Shown here piece after piece: positions 1-10,280 of a stretch of DNA of 64,000 nucleotides; position 1 is the first letter of the stretch; every line of letters starts with the position of its first letter. The position numbers and the translations under genes were made by a program. This DNA comes from Blakeslea trispora (Eukaryota > Mucoromycota > Mucoromycetes > Mucorales > Choanephoraceae). The stretch is from contig JAIWNE010000081.1 of assembly GCA_025331445.1 (NCBI GenBank), positions 82,932 through 146,931 of the forward strand, given 5' to 3'. The notes beneath the pieces are model-generated. The model did not search any database. It saw only the letters and a list, made by a program, of their open reading frames with translations, and had not been told where the DNA came from.

Positions 1-338
1 CTTTCTTTGGCCGGCCTTTGGATATCATTGACATTCCTGGGTTTTTTACCAAATCCAAGCTATCCTCCTTAGCCTTTTTTTCAACTGTTTGAAGGTTGTC
101 GAGAATTGTCTGCATCTCTTGATGCGAGACTGATTCTGTGAAAATCTCTTCAATGCTGTTGAACAATGTGTGTAGCTTATACAGATATTGCTTTTTTAAG
201 CTATCCATCAACTCAAACTTCTTCGATCTTCCTGTTACTTCAGACACCTTCTGACTGTTAGCATGCAATGCTTCTACTCTTTCTTCTTCGTCTTCGTTGT
301 CTTGTGGTACATCAGGAATACCACCAATCATATATATA
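1..338 (-). pseudogene. C-terminal exon of a MULE-type transposase gene, cut by the left window edge
   Basis: An open frame runs leftwards off the window. It encodes an acidic stretch, then Lys-rich helical sequence, and ends at the edge with SKGRPKK, a motif common near the C-terminus of MULE/FAR1-like transposases. The best-supported reading is that this is the last exon of the gene whose earlier exons lie at 24647-22562 on the same strand; the 22 kb between them is a Helitron with its own insertions. The acceptor is uncertain. The AG at 340-339 follows a good TTATTTCAG tract but gives a stop when joined to the previous donor, whereas an AG ending at 358 keeps the frame. The exon could instead belong to a separate MULE copy. 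Confidence 0.5.
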
Positions 339-656
339 CTGAAATAACAGATTTTAACTTGAAGTACTGACGTCACGAATTTTCTTTTCCCCCTCAATTA
401 AAAATTGTCCGATCACGTGATATGAGAATTTATTTCCCCGACTTGGATCAAGCCTAAGCCAGTGTGGGAGGGGGTTTAAGGGGGAGGGTCGTCCCTCCCC
501 CTCACGCGAAGCCAGCATTAGTCAGGAACGGTGGATTGAGCTTAAGACAGCTGGGAGGGGGTTCAAGGGGGAGGGTTGTCCCACCCCCTCACGCGAAGCA
601 AGGTTGAATCAATATACTGAAATAATAGATTTCAACTAGAAGTACCGATGTTCACG
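333..656. repeat. Repeated flank (333-376 and 612-656) around two G-rich hairpin units
   Basis: About 44 bases starting TATACTGAAATAACAG at 333 recur, slightly diverged, at 612-656; the similarity continues into a TTTTCTTTTCCCCCT tract after each copy. Between them two tandem units of about 85 bases (about 451-538 and 540-598) each hold GGGAGGGGGTT, then a GGGGAGGG/CCCTCCCC hairpin (perfect in the first, one mismatch in the second), then CTCACGCGAAGC. No gene is seen from 339 to 742. The 5' end of the Helitron must lie somewhere here but I could not fix its TC terminus. Confidence 0.6.
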
Positions 657-742
657 CTTTTATTTTTTTTTTCTTTTCCCCCTTAAATTTACATTTACAT
701 TTTTTATTTTTTTATTCCTTCTCTAAATCTATCATTTTTATC

Positions 743-2245
743 ATGAGTAACATTTCGCCATCAACATCAATTAAAGAATGCACTACATGTGGTTCGACTT
801 TCGAGCATGCTACATTTAGTACTTGCGATACATGTCGAGTAAGATTTGAGCTACAACTAAACAGCAAAATATCTCACTAACTTCATTCTATTTCATAGGA
901 GCGTAGACAAAGAACCTTAAGAAACAACAATCGTACAGCCAACGACAACGAACCTAGAACTCGACAAAGAAGAACTCAGTTACCTGCAGCATATGTTTCT
1001 GAGCTCTCTCGCCTCCAGCAGTTCGATTTAGGCTCAATGGATCAAGTCTGCGACAAATGTGGTGCTAAGCACTGGAAGGCCGAGTTACCTTCCAACTCAA
1101 CTAGAAATAACGTTTTTTGGATGTCGTGTTGCAAGGCTGGTGCTGTTAAAGTAGATTTGCTCAAAGATCCTCCCTCATTTGTGAAGGGATTGTATGAGGA
1201 TATTACTTCCCGCGGACAGCATTTCAAAAATAACTTGAGGCGCTTTAATGCTGCTTTCGCTTTCACTTCTTTGCGTTGTGAAGTGAGCAACAGCAACCTC
1301 ACCAACATGCCCTTCCAAATTCATGGTCAAATGTACCACACTCAAGGGCCAATCTCTGCTGAGAATCATAGTCAGGCTAGATACGCCCAACTCTATATCT
1401 TTGACCCTGAATACGCAGCATCAATTCGAGCTGCAAACAATGAGGACTTAGACAATGAGTTAGTTCGAGGATTGTCTACAGAGCTTCATCAATGCAATCC
1501 TTATGTAGGACTTTATAAGACTGCACATGAGCTTCTTGAAGGTACAACAGAAGAACAGTCTTTCATTCGGGTTTACCCATCATTGAAGATGGAATTAGTG
1601 GCTGGTAAAGATAGACGAACTAAAAATGTGCCTACAGCCAGTGAGGTAGCTGCTATCTTACCAAATGAGAGCTCTTCTGATAGCTTCAGAGTAATTCGAA
1701 TTTACCTTCGTCATTCTGAGGGAGAGTTTTCTTTTTCTACCATCTCACAAACACATGCGTTGTATATGCCTTTGCATTACACATTGCTGTTTCCTATGGG
1801 GGATTTGGGCTGGAACTGGGGCCTAAAATTAGATGATCAAGAAAGTCGTCTCACACAAAGAGCATACTATAGATTCAGACTTCATCAAAGACAGCAAGAA
1901 TTTCCTACTTTGTTTTACGCAAAAAGACTCTTCCAACAATATTTGGTTGATGTTTGGGCCATCTGCGATCAAACAAAATTAGACTGGATTAAAACGCATT
2001 AGTCAAACATTCGTGCTGACCTCTATAATGGTGTGCAAGATGCACTTATTTCTGAGGATGTGGATGCCACTTCTTTGGGCAAACGCTTCATCTTGTCAAG
2101 CTCTTATACAGGCGGAGCAAGATTCATGGCCAAGCAATACCAAGACTCAATGGCTATTGTGCGTTATTTCGGAAAGCCTTCTTTGTTCATCACATTCACA
2201 GCTAATCCTCGCTGGATTGAGATCCAAAGAGAATTGCTACCTGGC
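743..2245 (+). pseudogene. Helitron RepHel gene, block 1 (zinc finger, N-terminal domain, start of Rep)
   Basis: Start ATG at 743 opens a 32-codon exon with CTTCG and CDTCR zinc-finger-like pairs; a 60-base intron (839-898, GTAAGA...TTTCATAG, branch CTAAC) leads to exon 2 at 899 in frame. Exon 2 shows CDKCGAKHW, the CC-K-G segment and the long N-terminal domain typical of Helitron proteins (Helitron_like_N), then RFILSSSYTGGARFMAKQYQ and LFITFTANPRW, hallmarks of the Helitron Rep region. A TAG at 2000-2002 (codon 400) interrupts the frame; the context suggests a former CAG. The block ends at 2245, where gypsy A is inserted after the Pro-Gly codons. Confidence 0.9.
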
Positions 2246-2249
2246 TATT

Positions 2250-2412
2250 TTATCTGTTAAGTCAAGAGATTAAACAAGATTCAAGAGAGGGTTTTATTCA
2301 GTGCAAGGATGGGATGTCAATATAAATTATGTTTGGTAACACAGAACAAGATCTGTATTTGATTTAGTAATATATCGAATATTATATGATGTATGTTCAA
2401 TACGATACATCA
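2250..2412 (-). repeat. 3' LTR of gypsy A
   Basis: 163 bases. On the minus strand it begins TGATGTATCG and ends CTTAACAGATAA. The sequence just upstream in element direction (about 2413-2432) ends CCAGGGTGA and is the likely polypurine tract. The ends are not TG...CA. Confidence 0.9.
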
Positions 2413-2688
2413 TCACCCTGGACCACCATAAAGACCGTGGTGTATTATTTGAGTCTTGTAATGTCATAGTGTGTCTAGGCTGATCTTTCTTGAAGTCAGA
2501 CAAATTTCTTGAATTATTGGAGAGTGTGATTTTGTGTTTGTTGATTATATTGTATCTTGATGTTTGAGTTTGAGTTATATGTTTGAGTAGTTGATAGTGT
2601 ACGTGATTGCCCATTAAAAAACCATATCATCAAAAACCTTTCTTGAGGAAAAAAGATAAATATGGATAAAAAAGGTTCTTAGTACGTA

Positions 2689-4185
2689 TTATGTGCTTGA
2701 TGACTTGGGTTGCTTGGATTGATTGGATTCTTTGAACGGCATCTTGCGTTTGTGAGTTCCTTTGATTTTCTTGATTTGACCTGTTTTTGTAGGTTTGTTT
2801 GCGTTTCTTCTTTTCCAGTATTCTTTGATCGGTTCAGGACTGTCAAAGTCCTCTGGCTTTTGCCAGGTTTGTTCATCTGGATATCCAATCCAAGTTGTGA
2901 GGTATTCGATACCGTTAGGTTCGACTTCTTCATGATTAATGACGGCTTGTACTTCATAGATGTCTTTGTTTTCATCTGATTTGTTCGTTTCATTTGCTAT
3001 CAGTTTGATTTATGAAGTAGGTATGTTCCTAGATAGGATTGAACCTGTACGATCTGTTAGAATATAGCTTCCATTCTTTGTATAGCCATGAACATAGAAT
3101 GGGCCTTCATAATTTGCATCTGTTTTGCGACGTTTGTTTTCGATATTCTTTATCATCACTTTTGCGCCTATAGGAAATGGGTCTTTTAGTACTCGATGTT
3201 TCTTTACAAAGTACTCATTATCCTTTTTCTGTGTTTGGATGATTTGATTCCTAATTTCAGGAATGGTATAGTTATTGAATCTTTCGATTTCTTTCTTTAA
3301 CTTATCTGTGTCTATCATATCGTCAGAGATATTCATTTTCGATAGAGCTTTGGTGTAATCTTTAAGATCGTTCGCTTGGCGATTAAACATCACCTGAAAT
3401 GGTGTGTGATTGTGCAATCTGGATGTATGTTGATTCATCAAATACATGGTACCTTCGACATACAGGTCCCAAGATTCCTCATAGCCATCCAGCATTTTCA
3501 AGATGATTGATTTTGCTGTCTTCACATGAGTTTCCAAGTTACCCGCTGGTGTGTAAGGTAGTGAAAGAGCAGGCTTAATGCCCATATGTTGACGCAGCCC
3601 TTTTAGTAATTCGTTGTAGAATTCTAAACCTCTGTTGTGTTGTAAGACTTTAGGGTAACCCATGATGGAAAATATCTGGATCAGTTCTTTGGCTACTTCT
3701 AGAGCTGTTTTTGACTTGATTGCTCGTAGAATGACAAATCTACTAAAGATATCAACGCATACTAGCAAGTAGTTGTTACCTCTAGGCGTTGTAACATTAA
3801 ATGTCCCCAAGTCGATGGCGACTTTATCCCATGTATTGTTGGGAGCATCACTCTTTGGAGGATGGAATACGTGCTTTGCTAGATTAAATCGAGCACATTT
3901 TGTACAATTTTTGATGTATTCTGTGACATCTTCACGTAAATGTTTCCAGTTCATGCCATGTTCTCGTTTGATCATGTTTTCAACACTATTGATACCATAA
4001 TGTCCTGCCAGATGACATTGTGCAATTATTTGTGTTTTGTGTGCATCATCTTGTGGCTGGCTGTACTTGTCTATGCGACTAGCAGCTATTGTTCTATCAG
4101 TGGCATCATTTGTGTTTACCTTTTCTGATAATGATGAAGATTCAATTGCTGTGCTACCATGATCTGGTTTATTTTCTGAATCTGT
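2689..4185 (-). pseudogene. Integrase of gypsy A, broken
   Basis: In element direction the frame is open before the Met at 3975 and overlaps the end of the RNase H frame (stop 4116) in the -1 frame, the same arrangement as in copy B. It shows the zinc-binding H-H-C-C region (CHLAGHYG, CTKCARF), the core beginning WDKVAIDLG, and VLQHNRGLEF, where B has HDRGLEF, so the second catalytic Asp is replaced by Asn here. SLPYTPAGNLETHVK holds the expected third acidic residue. A TAA at 3012-3010 (CAA in copy B) stops translation before a chromodomain-like tail (EYLTTWIGYPDEQTW) that remains open to 2689. Confidence 0.88.
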
Positions 4186-5312
4186 GGCTTGACAGATTTT
4201 CTTTTCTGGTGCTTTTTGCTTATTACCCTCTGCCAGCTTTCAGCGTCTTCGTCAGGGTAAAGTAGACGAGATAAGTGATCGGCAAGTACATTGCGAACAC
4301 CAGCACAGAACGTGATGTCGAAATCGAATTCGAAGATCTTTTCATAGTAGTTCTCTATGATGGGTGTAACTTCAGCTTTTGTGTGAAGATGTAAAATACC
4401 TTTGTTGTCTGTGTGATAATGAAACTTATGACCTGATAGCCATTTCTTCCATTTAGTGGTACAGTAGAGGAAGGCGAGTAACTCTCTTCGAGAAACACCA
4501 CAACCTCGTTCAGTTTTAGAAAGGGTGCGTGCGACAAAACCGATATATCTAATCTTCTTGTCAATGACTTGGTAGAGACAACCACCAATACCATAGGCGC
4601 TAGCATCAGTGACGAGATGTAGAGGATGCTTGAGATTAGGACAACTTAGTACCGGAGTACAGGCTAAAACTCGTTGGAGAGTACGCATTGTCTGCGAGTG
4701 TTCTTTGGTCCAAACTTCTTTTATATTTGGATGGTTTTTGAGCGCGTTTAATGGAGCCATGAGTGTGGCGATCCGAGGCACATGTTCACGAAAGTAGTTA
4801 ATGACACCAAGTCGATGGCTAAGTTCTTTGGAGTTTTGGACAGTATCTGGCCATGATAGGACGTTAGATACTTTGCGCATATCCAGTGTCAAAGCTTCAT
4901 GAGATAACCTGAATCCTAATACGAAGATAGAATTCTGCATGAGGTTTAGTTTTTCATGATTCATGCGAAGGTTTGCATTCGTGAGTCGGGTTAACACTGT
5001 TTGTAAGCAGCGAATATGTCTTTCTACATTAGTGTCTGTAGCAACGTAAATATCATCAATATAATGAACGCAATAATCTAGATCAGCAAATAAGCTTATG
5101 ATACTTCTCTGAACTACAGATGATACATTGAGTAATCCGAATAGTGCGCGTTTGAATTGATACTGCTTGCCATTAGGAGCAGTAAATGAAGTGACGGGTC
5201 TATCTCGTCTGCGAATACGGAAGCTATGGAAGCAAGCACTAAGATCAATTGTAGTGAATAGCGTGTATTTGCTTAATTGACGATGTAATGTGCTGATCAG
5301 AGGAAGTGAAAT
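4116..5312 (-). pseudogene. Reverse transcriptase and RNase H of gypsy A, frameshifted
   Basis: Comparison with copy B shows one base lost near 5309 in the FPLPLIS region, so the RT core lies in a new frame without its own start. It reads through the YIDD catalytic box (about 5060), the RT thumb (FVLGFRLSHEALTLDMRK), GVINYFREHVPR and the RNase H motif VTDASAYGIGG to ADHLSRLL and a Lys/Gln-rich end at 4116. The order RT–RNase H–integrase defines Ty3/gypsy. Confidence 0.88.
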
Positions 5313-7816
5313 TTATCCATCTGAGCAGGATCAAGATTTTGATTGACTTTGCGACAGTCAAGGACTGTACGAACTTTGTTAGGATCGGGTTCACCTGTGA
5401 TAGGAGAACGTTTTAGTACCGTTAAAAGGCTGGAGTTGTAAGGATTATTAGGAGGTGCTTCTTCGATCACCTGTCCTTCAATCCATTCTTTGATTTGATT
5501 TTGAACTGCGTCTATATGGCAGTGTTTGATTTCGTATTGACGACTGTAAGGACGGTCAGCATTGGCTTTCAGAGGAAGGCGAATTTCACTTCCTGGAATA
5601 TTGCAATAGTTTGCAACAGGTATATTTCTGTTGGCTTTTATAAAAGGTTCAATGCTTTTCGACATATGTTCTCGCTCGTCAGCGGTACCATATGGGTCAT
5701 TGTTAGGTGTGGCTGGAGATGGATCGATAGCAGGGTAGGACGGACCAATCTGATCATCCCAACTCATTGCAATATTGGAGATTTCGATACCCAATAGATA
5801 TATCAGGTCCATGCCAATACATACGTGTATGTTATTAAATAGATCAAATAATTCAAAATGCGAGTGCATTGATTTAAAGTTATATGTGACCTCTAATTTC
5901 TTATGTGTTTTTCCCATACGCCTAACCGTGTTGCCATTTACAAGTTTAATATTTCCTCTACTTTTATTTATTTCTAAATTCAAGTGTCTTGCCAATGTTG
6001 GAGAGATTGATGAGAATGAACAGCCAGAGTCCAGCAATGCCCATGTTTTCACGCTCTCTATTGTCAAGGGAAGATATATAAACTTGTCAGCTAACAGGTT
6101 ATTGGGCGATTGTGCAAAATATTCATCTTTCAGAATAGTAGACTTACAATCGGCTTTTCCTTTGCCTTTGCCTTCTGGAGCGAAGTCAGCAGCAGCAAAG
6201 TTGAGGTTGTGATCCTCATCGGAGGAGTTGTCATGTTCATCTTCGTCTTCGGAAGGAACAGGAACAGGAGGACGTTGCTTCTTGGTCTTTGTACGATTAC
6301 GACCAGAGGAAGAGGAGGGAGAAGAAGAGGATTTGCATACATGCTTGGAATTCCAAGGCTTATTGCATTTGTGGCAGCGTTTGCTGGAGCTTGCTTTACT
6401 TTTGTTTGAGGACATTGCAGTCACTCGTCTTTTGTACGCTTTGCAATCTTGGATATCATGCGCGGTCGTATCATGCACGTGGCAATATGCCTTAGAACGT
6501 GGCTGACTAGTAAAGGCTTCTTGATGAGAGCGGCCAAGGCGAGAAGAAGGAGAGAAGCGTGGTTGAGAAAATTTCTTTGGGCCGTGCATCTTTCGATGGG
6601 ATCCCATTTTCTTGAGCACTTCGATATTGTTCTCGGCATCATCAATTGACAAGAGGACTCGGATCATATAATCCAGTGAGTCTTTGTTTGGATCCTCACT
6701 CAGGCTTATTGTCTTGAGAACTGCTGCGTGGGTTTTTGCTTCAATGGGCTTGAGGAGACAGTACTTCCTCATTGGCTCATCATTGAGTTGAGCTTCACGA
6801 ACAAGTCGGCGAAAGCGTTCAACGTACTGGTGCATACTTTCGTTGCGATGTACAGCAAGGCGATAAAGGCTGTCAGTGGCCAATTGGCGAGTACGCTCTG
6901 GACTCATACCAAATCTAGTGGATAGAGCTTCTTTAACGGAAGTCCACGAAGCGTTGGGGTTGGTTTCAAGAAACTCATTAACCCAATCCATGATTTGCTC
7001 AGGAGCAGTGATCGGAAGGATACGCAACCAGTTCTCCTCGAGAGAAAGAGAATGGGATAAAAGAACTTGCTCAAATGCACGAATACATTGATTGGGTGTC
7101 TTATAAACACGACGAGAATTTTCATGTACAAACCCAGTTCATTGAAAGAAAGGAAGGTTTGAAGGAACGAAGCTCATGGGTTGATAGAGATGACCTTGAT
7201 TCAAGAGAATCGAGCTGTTCATTACTTCATCTCTAGTTTTAGATGATGAAGAAGAGTGGTTTACGACGGGTTCGTCTACACTATACATGTCTTTGTATGT
7301 GCCTTCGAGCTCATTTAAACGCTCTCTCATCTCAGCCAATTGCTCACGCATAGACTTTAGTAAGACGAGGTCAGATATGACACTTATCTGGAGCGCTTTA
7401 TGACCGATTTGGTCGCGAAGGGCTTGCATTCTATCGTTCAATGCAGTTTTGATGTCAACAGGCACATTGGTTTCAATGTCCTCAAAACACTCAGGCTGTT
7501 TTGTATGCTCAGAGCTGAAAACAGGAGTTTCGCTATTATCCGGGTTGGATAAGGAAGCTGATGAGTAAAGTTCATCAATTTCCATGAACTCATCGTCGTT
7601 CTCTTTCGAGGTGACGGGTTCAGAGGGAGTACCACCCAAAACAGGAATGTTGGTGGCAGCCATTCTACCGCGAGGAGCAGCAGGAGCAGGCAAAGGGGGA
7701 AAGTTTTCGACAGAATAGTCGGGAGCAGGGGTGTTGTTTTCGCGTCTCGAAGCAGATGAGGCACTGCGACGAGTGGAGACGGAAGTCTTTTTAGTGTTGT
7801 TGTTGTTATTGACCAT
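5297..7816 (-). pseudogene. Gag-protease-RT N-terminus of gypsy A, with an internal stop
   Basis: The ATG at 7816 starts an Asn/Ser-rich gag. A TGA at 7141-7139 replaces the TGG (Trp) found in copy B at FFQWTGF, and the same frame then continues without a break to 5297. After the capsid-like part come a zinc knuckle (CHKCNKPWNSKHVC, C-x2-C-x7-H-x-C), an acidic linker, the aspartic protease ALLDSGCSFSSI, and the start of RT (VLDCRKVNQNLDPAQM), where the frameshift at about 5309 ends it. Gag, protease and RT are thus meant to be one polyprotein. Confidence 0.9.
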
Positions 7817-7860
7817 TTTTGTTACTGAATAAAACTTTTTGGATGTTTAAAAAAAATGAG

Positions 7861-8023
7861 TTATCTGTTAAGTCAAGAGATTAAACAAGATTCAAGAGAG
7901 GGTTTTATTCAGTGCAAGGATGGGATGTCAATATAAATTATGTTTGGTAACACAGAACAAGATCTGTATTTGATTTAGTAATATATCGAATATTATATGA
8001 TGTATGTTCAATACGATACATCA
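7861..8023 (-). repeat. 5' LTR of gypsy A
   Basis: 163 bases, identical to 2250-2412 as far as I can see. It contains TTTTATTCAGT at 7903-7913, complementary to ACTGAATAAAAC in the gag leader at 7824-7835 (12 bases). No tRNA-type primer site (TGG...) follows the LTR. Confidence 0.9.
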
Positions 8024-8028
8024 CTGGC

Positions 8029-8369
8029 CAAAATGCATCTGACCGACCAGATTTGGTTGCTAGAGTGTTTGATTTGAAAGTGAAAGAACTGTTGAAAGAT
8101 TTGAAAGTGAAGAATGTGTTTGGCACTTATAAGGGATTGGTCCAAACAATCGAGTATCAAAAAAGAGGTCTTCCTCATCTTCATTTGCTTCTGTTTTTGG
8201 ATACATCCCACGCTATCCATTCCGCTGACGATATTGACCGGATCATCTCGGCTGAGATCCCTTCGAAAGAAAGTGATTCTGAGCTTTATGAAATAGTTAC
8301 CAAGAACATGGTTCATGGGCCTTGCGGTAACTTGAACCCAACGTCCCCATGTATGGTCAAAGATGCAAA
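8029..8369 (+). pseudogene. Helitron RepHel gene, block 2 (Rep HUH motif)
   Basis: This continues block 1 in frame once gypsy A and one copy of its ctggc duplication are removed. It contains YQKRGLPHLHLLLFL, the HUH metal-binding motif of the Rep endonuclease (the two His near residues 531 and 533 of the rejoined frame), and the NPTSPCM segment that precedes the KCSKRFP motif in Helitron proteins. It is cut at 8369 by element E1. Upstream Met codons in this block are not real starts; the reading frame comes from block 1. Confidence 0.9.
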
Positions 8370-10249
8370 CACCACGGCGTAGAGGGTGTATATAGTGACT
8401 CTAATAATTGTGAAATAACCCTGCGATATATTTGTTTTTTTCATATGCGGTTTCAATGAAAAATAGGCAGAAACACAAGAATTGGGCCGTGGGTAAAGTA
8501 TTATACGAGCTTACTTTAAATAGGAGTGCTTTATAGTCGAATCATATCTAGCTTAGGTCTCAAAGGGGAGTTATAATGACAGATTGCCTTCGTCGTATAG
8601 AGCGATAGTGATTTAACAAGTTTTAGATGTATAAGCAATAAATGGGCTAATCGTATCGCTTTAATTTTTGGATGAGCTTGGAATATGATTGGCTTATTTA
8701 GGTATTATGGGCAAATCAAGCTTCTTTATTCTTATTAATTTGAATCAAATATATGCTATATACGGGTTCTTCTTTAGGCTGATTTGTAGCTCAGATGTCC
8801 TTTTTTGTAATAGGGATGCTGCATTGGGTATATCCAGATAGACTGGCATGCTTGGCTTTAATATAGGTACCTTTTGGGATCATGGGAAGCAGTATAAGAA
8901 TCAGAAATGAATTAATTTCCATGATTAGAGCCTTCAATTCGCACCTTAATCGCTTTGTAGTAGCTGCGCTTGAAAAGATATATAGCCTTAACCGAGAGTA
9001 ATTTTTTCGAAATTTTTTTTTTTTTAACAGCCATCTTGAAGCAACATGCAAGGTCATGAGCAACACCAACTGAGAGATTACTAGTCACCAGTATACAAAA
9101 GAGTCAGAAACAATAGAGGAAGAAAGTAAATAGCATAGCAAGTCTATAAAACAAAAAAAAACAAAGATGAGACGCGATCCTTTACACATGTACTTTGTCA
9201 TCAGCATGGTGTGTCCTTTAGTTGCGATTAGGTAAACTCATGAGTCCAGCCAACAGTGAGAGCAACAGTCAGAAGTAAACAGTTGATAAAGAGAAGTTCA
9301 TTCGGTAAGACAGTCAAGTCAAAATAATCTGGAAGCGGTATTTCACTTGTCAGGAAAGAGATTCAAAGCGATGAGGCAAGCTCATCTGAGATGGAGCACC
9401 CATGTAAGCATGAGCAAAGGCGAGAAGACACAAAAAGAAAAAAAGCACAAGCAGTAAAGTTGAAAGGAAACCCAAGTTCAATCAAAAAGAGATTCGGCAA
9501 CCTTTAAAAGCACAGACCATAGTAGTGAAAGGAGAATAGGCGGATAAAGAGCATTTCTTGAAGATGAGGTAGAGAGATGGCGACATGAGAAGAGACCAAG
9601 TATCCTGAACGACGGTATATTAAAGGGAAACTGTAGCTCAAAAAGCTAGGGCAATAACCAGAGACAATACTTAGATAGGTGGACCACATATGCACATAAG
9701 AAAGAGGATAGACATGAATAAATCTGACATAGGATGGAAGCATGGTAGGCGATTGGATATACGATTGTCAAAGGGTTTCAAGGCAATGACTACAAATAGA
9801 GCAAGTTAGTCGATGCAATGTATACAAAAGCATTTGAACATTTAAATGGAGAAATCGAAGGACCTTAGGCAAGAGTAACTTGAAAAAGACGCATCAATCC
9901 AAATAGACAGCCCTTTAAAAGATGGTATTTAGAAAACAGTCAAAGAGGTATAAGTTTGAGCAACATGGTATAGAGCAGGCAGTTTGGATAAAGAAGTCAT
10001 GGATGAGTTGGCAGAAAGCAATACAGAAGAGTGTGTCATGGATAAAAGATTGTCTATCAAAGTCAATGATGAGTATCTACACAAGTATGTATAAAGTGGA
10101 TGATCAGCAGATATATACGGAAAAAAAGTTGAAGGATTCTAAGAAATAGAAGAGAAGCGTAGTCGAGTTATTGAGATGTTGTCATCATAAGGTGATACAC
10201 ATGTAGCTATTGTGAAATAAAAGATTAGTGATGTTGATGGATTATATGA

Positions 10250-10280
<31 letters not shown>

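Larger units (their letters stand above)
2246..8023 (-). mobile_element. Ty3/gypsy LTR retrotransposon, copy A
   Basis: Order on the minus strand is 5' LTR (7861-8023), gag-protease-RT-RNase H, integrase with a chromodomain-like tail, and 3' LTR (2250-2412). The 5-base target duplication ctggc is at 2241-2245 and 8024-8028 within the Helitron Rep codons. The two 163-base LTRs look identical, so insertion is recent, yet the coding region carries two stops and at least one frameshift. It is the same subfamily as copy B (39269-44629). Four extra bases (tatt) lie between the duplication and the LTR at the left end and are not part of the other LTR. Confidence 0.93.

Noticed and set aside
5775..6212. 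A 145-codon plus-strand frame within gypsy A
   Set aside because: It is the antisense shadow of the well-supported gag-protease frame.
9504..9743. An open frame of about 80 codons in E1 that is also found in E3 (46159-46350)
   Set aside because: The DNA is similar throughout, amino-acid changes are not avoided and the product looks like random hydrophobic sequence; shared only because the element is shared.
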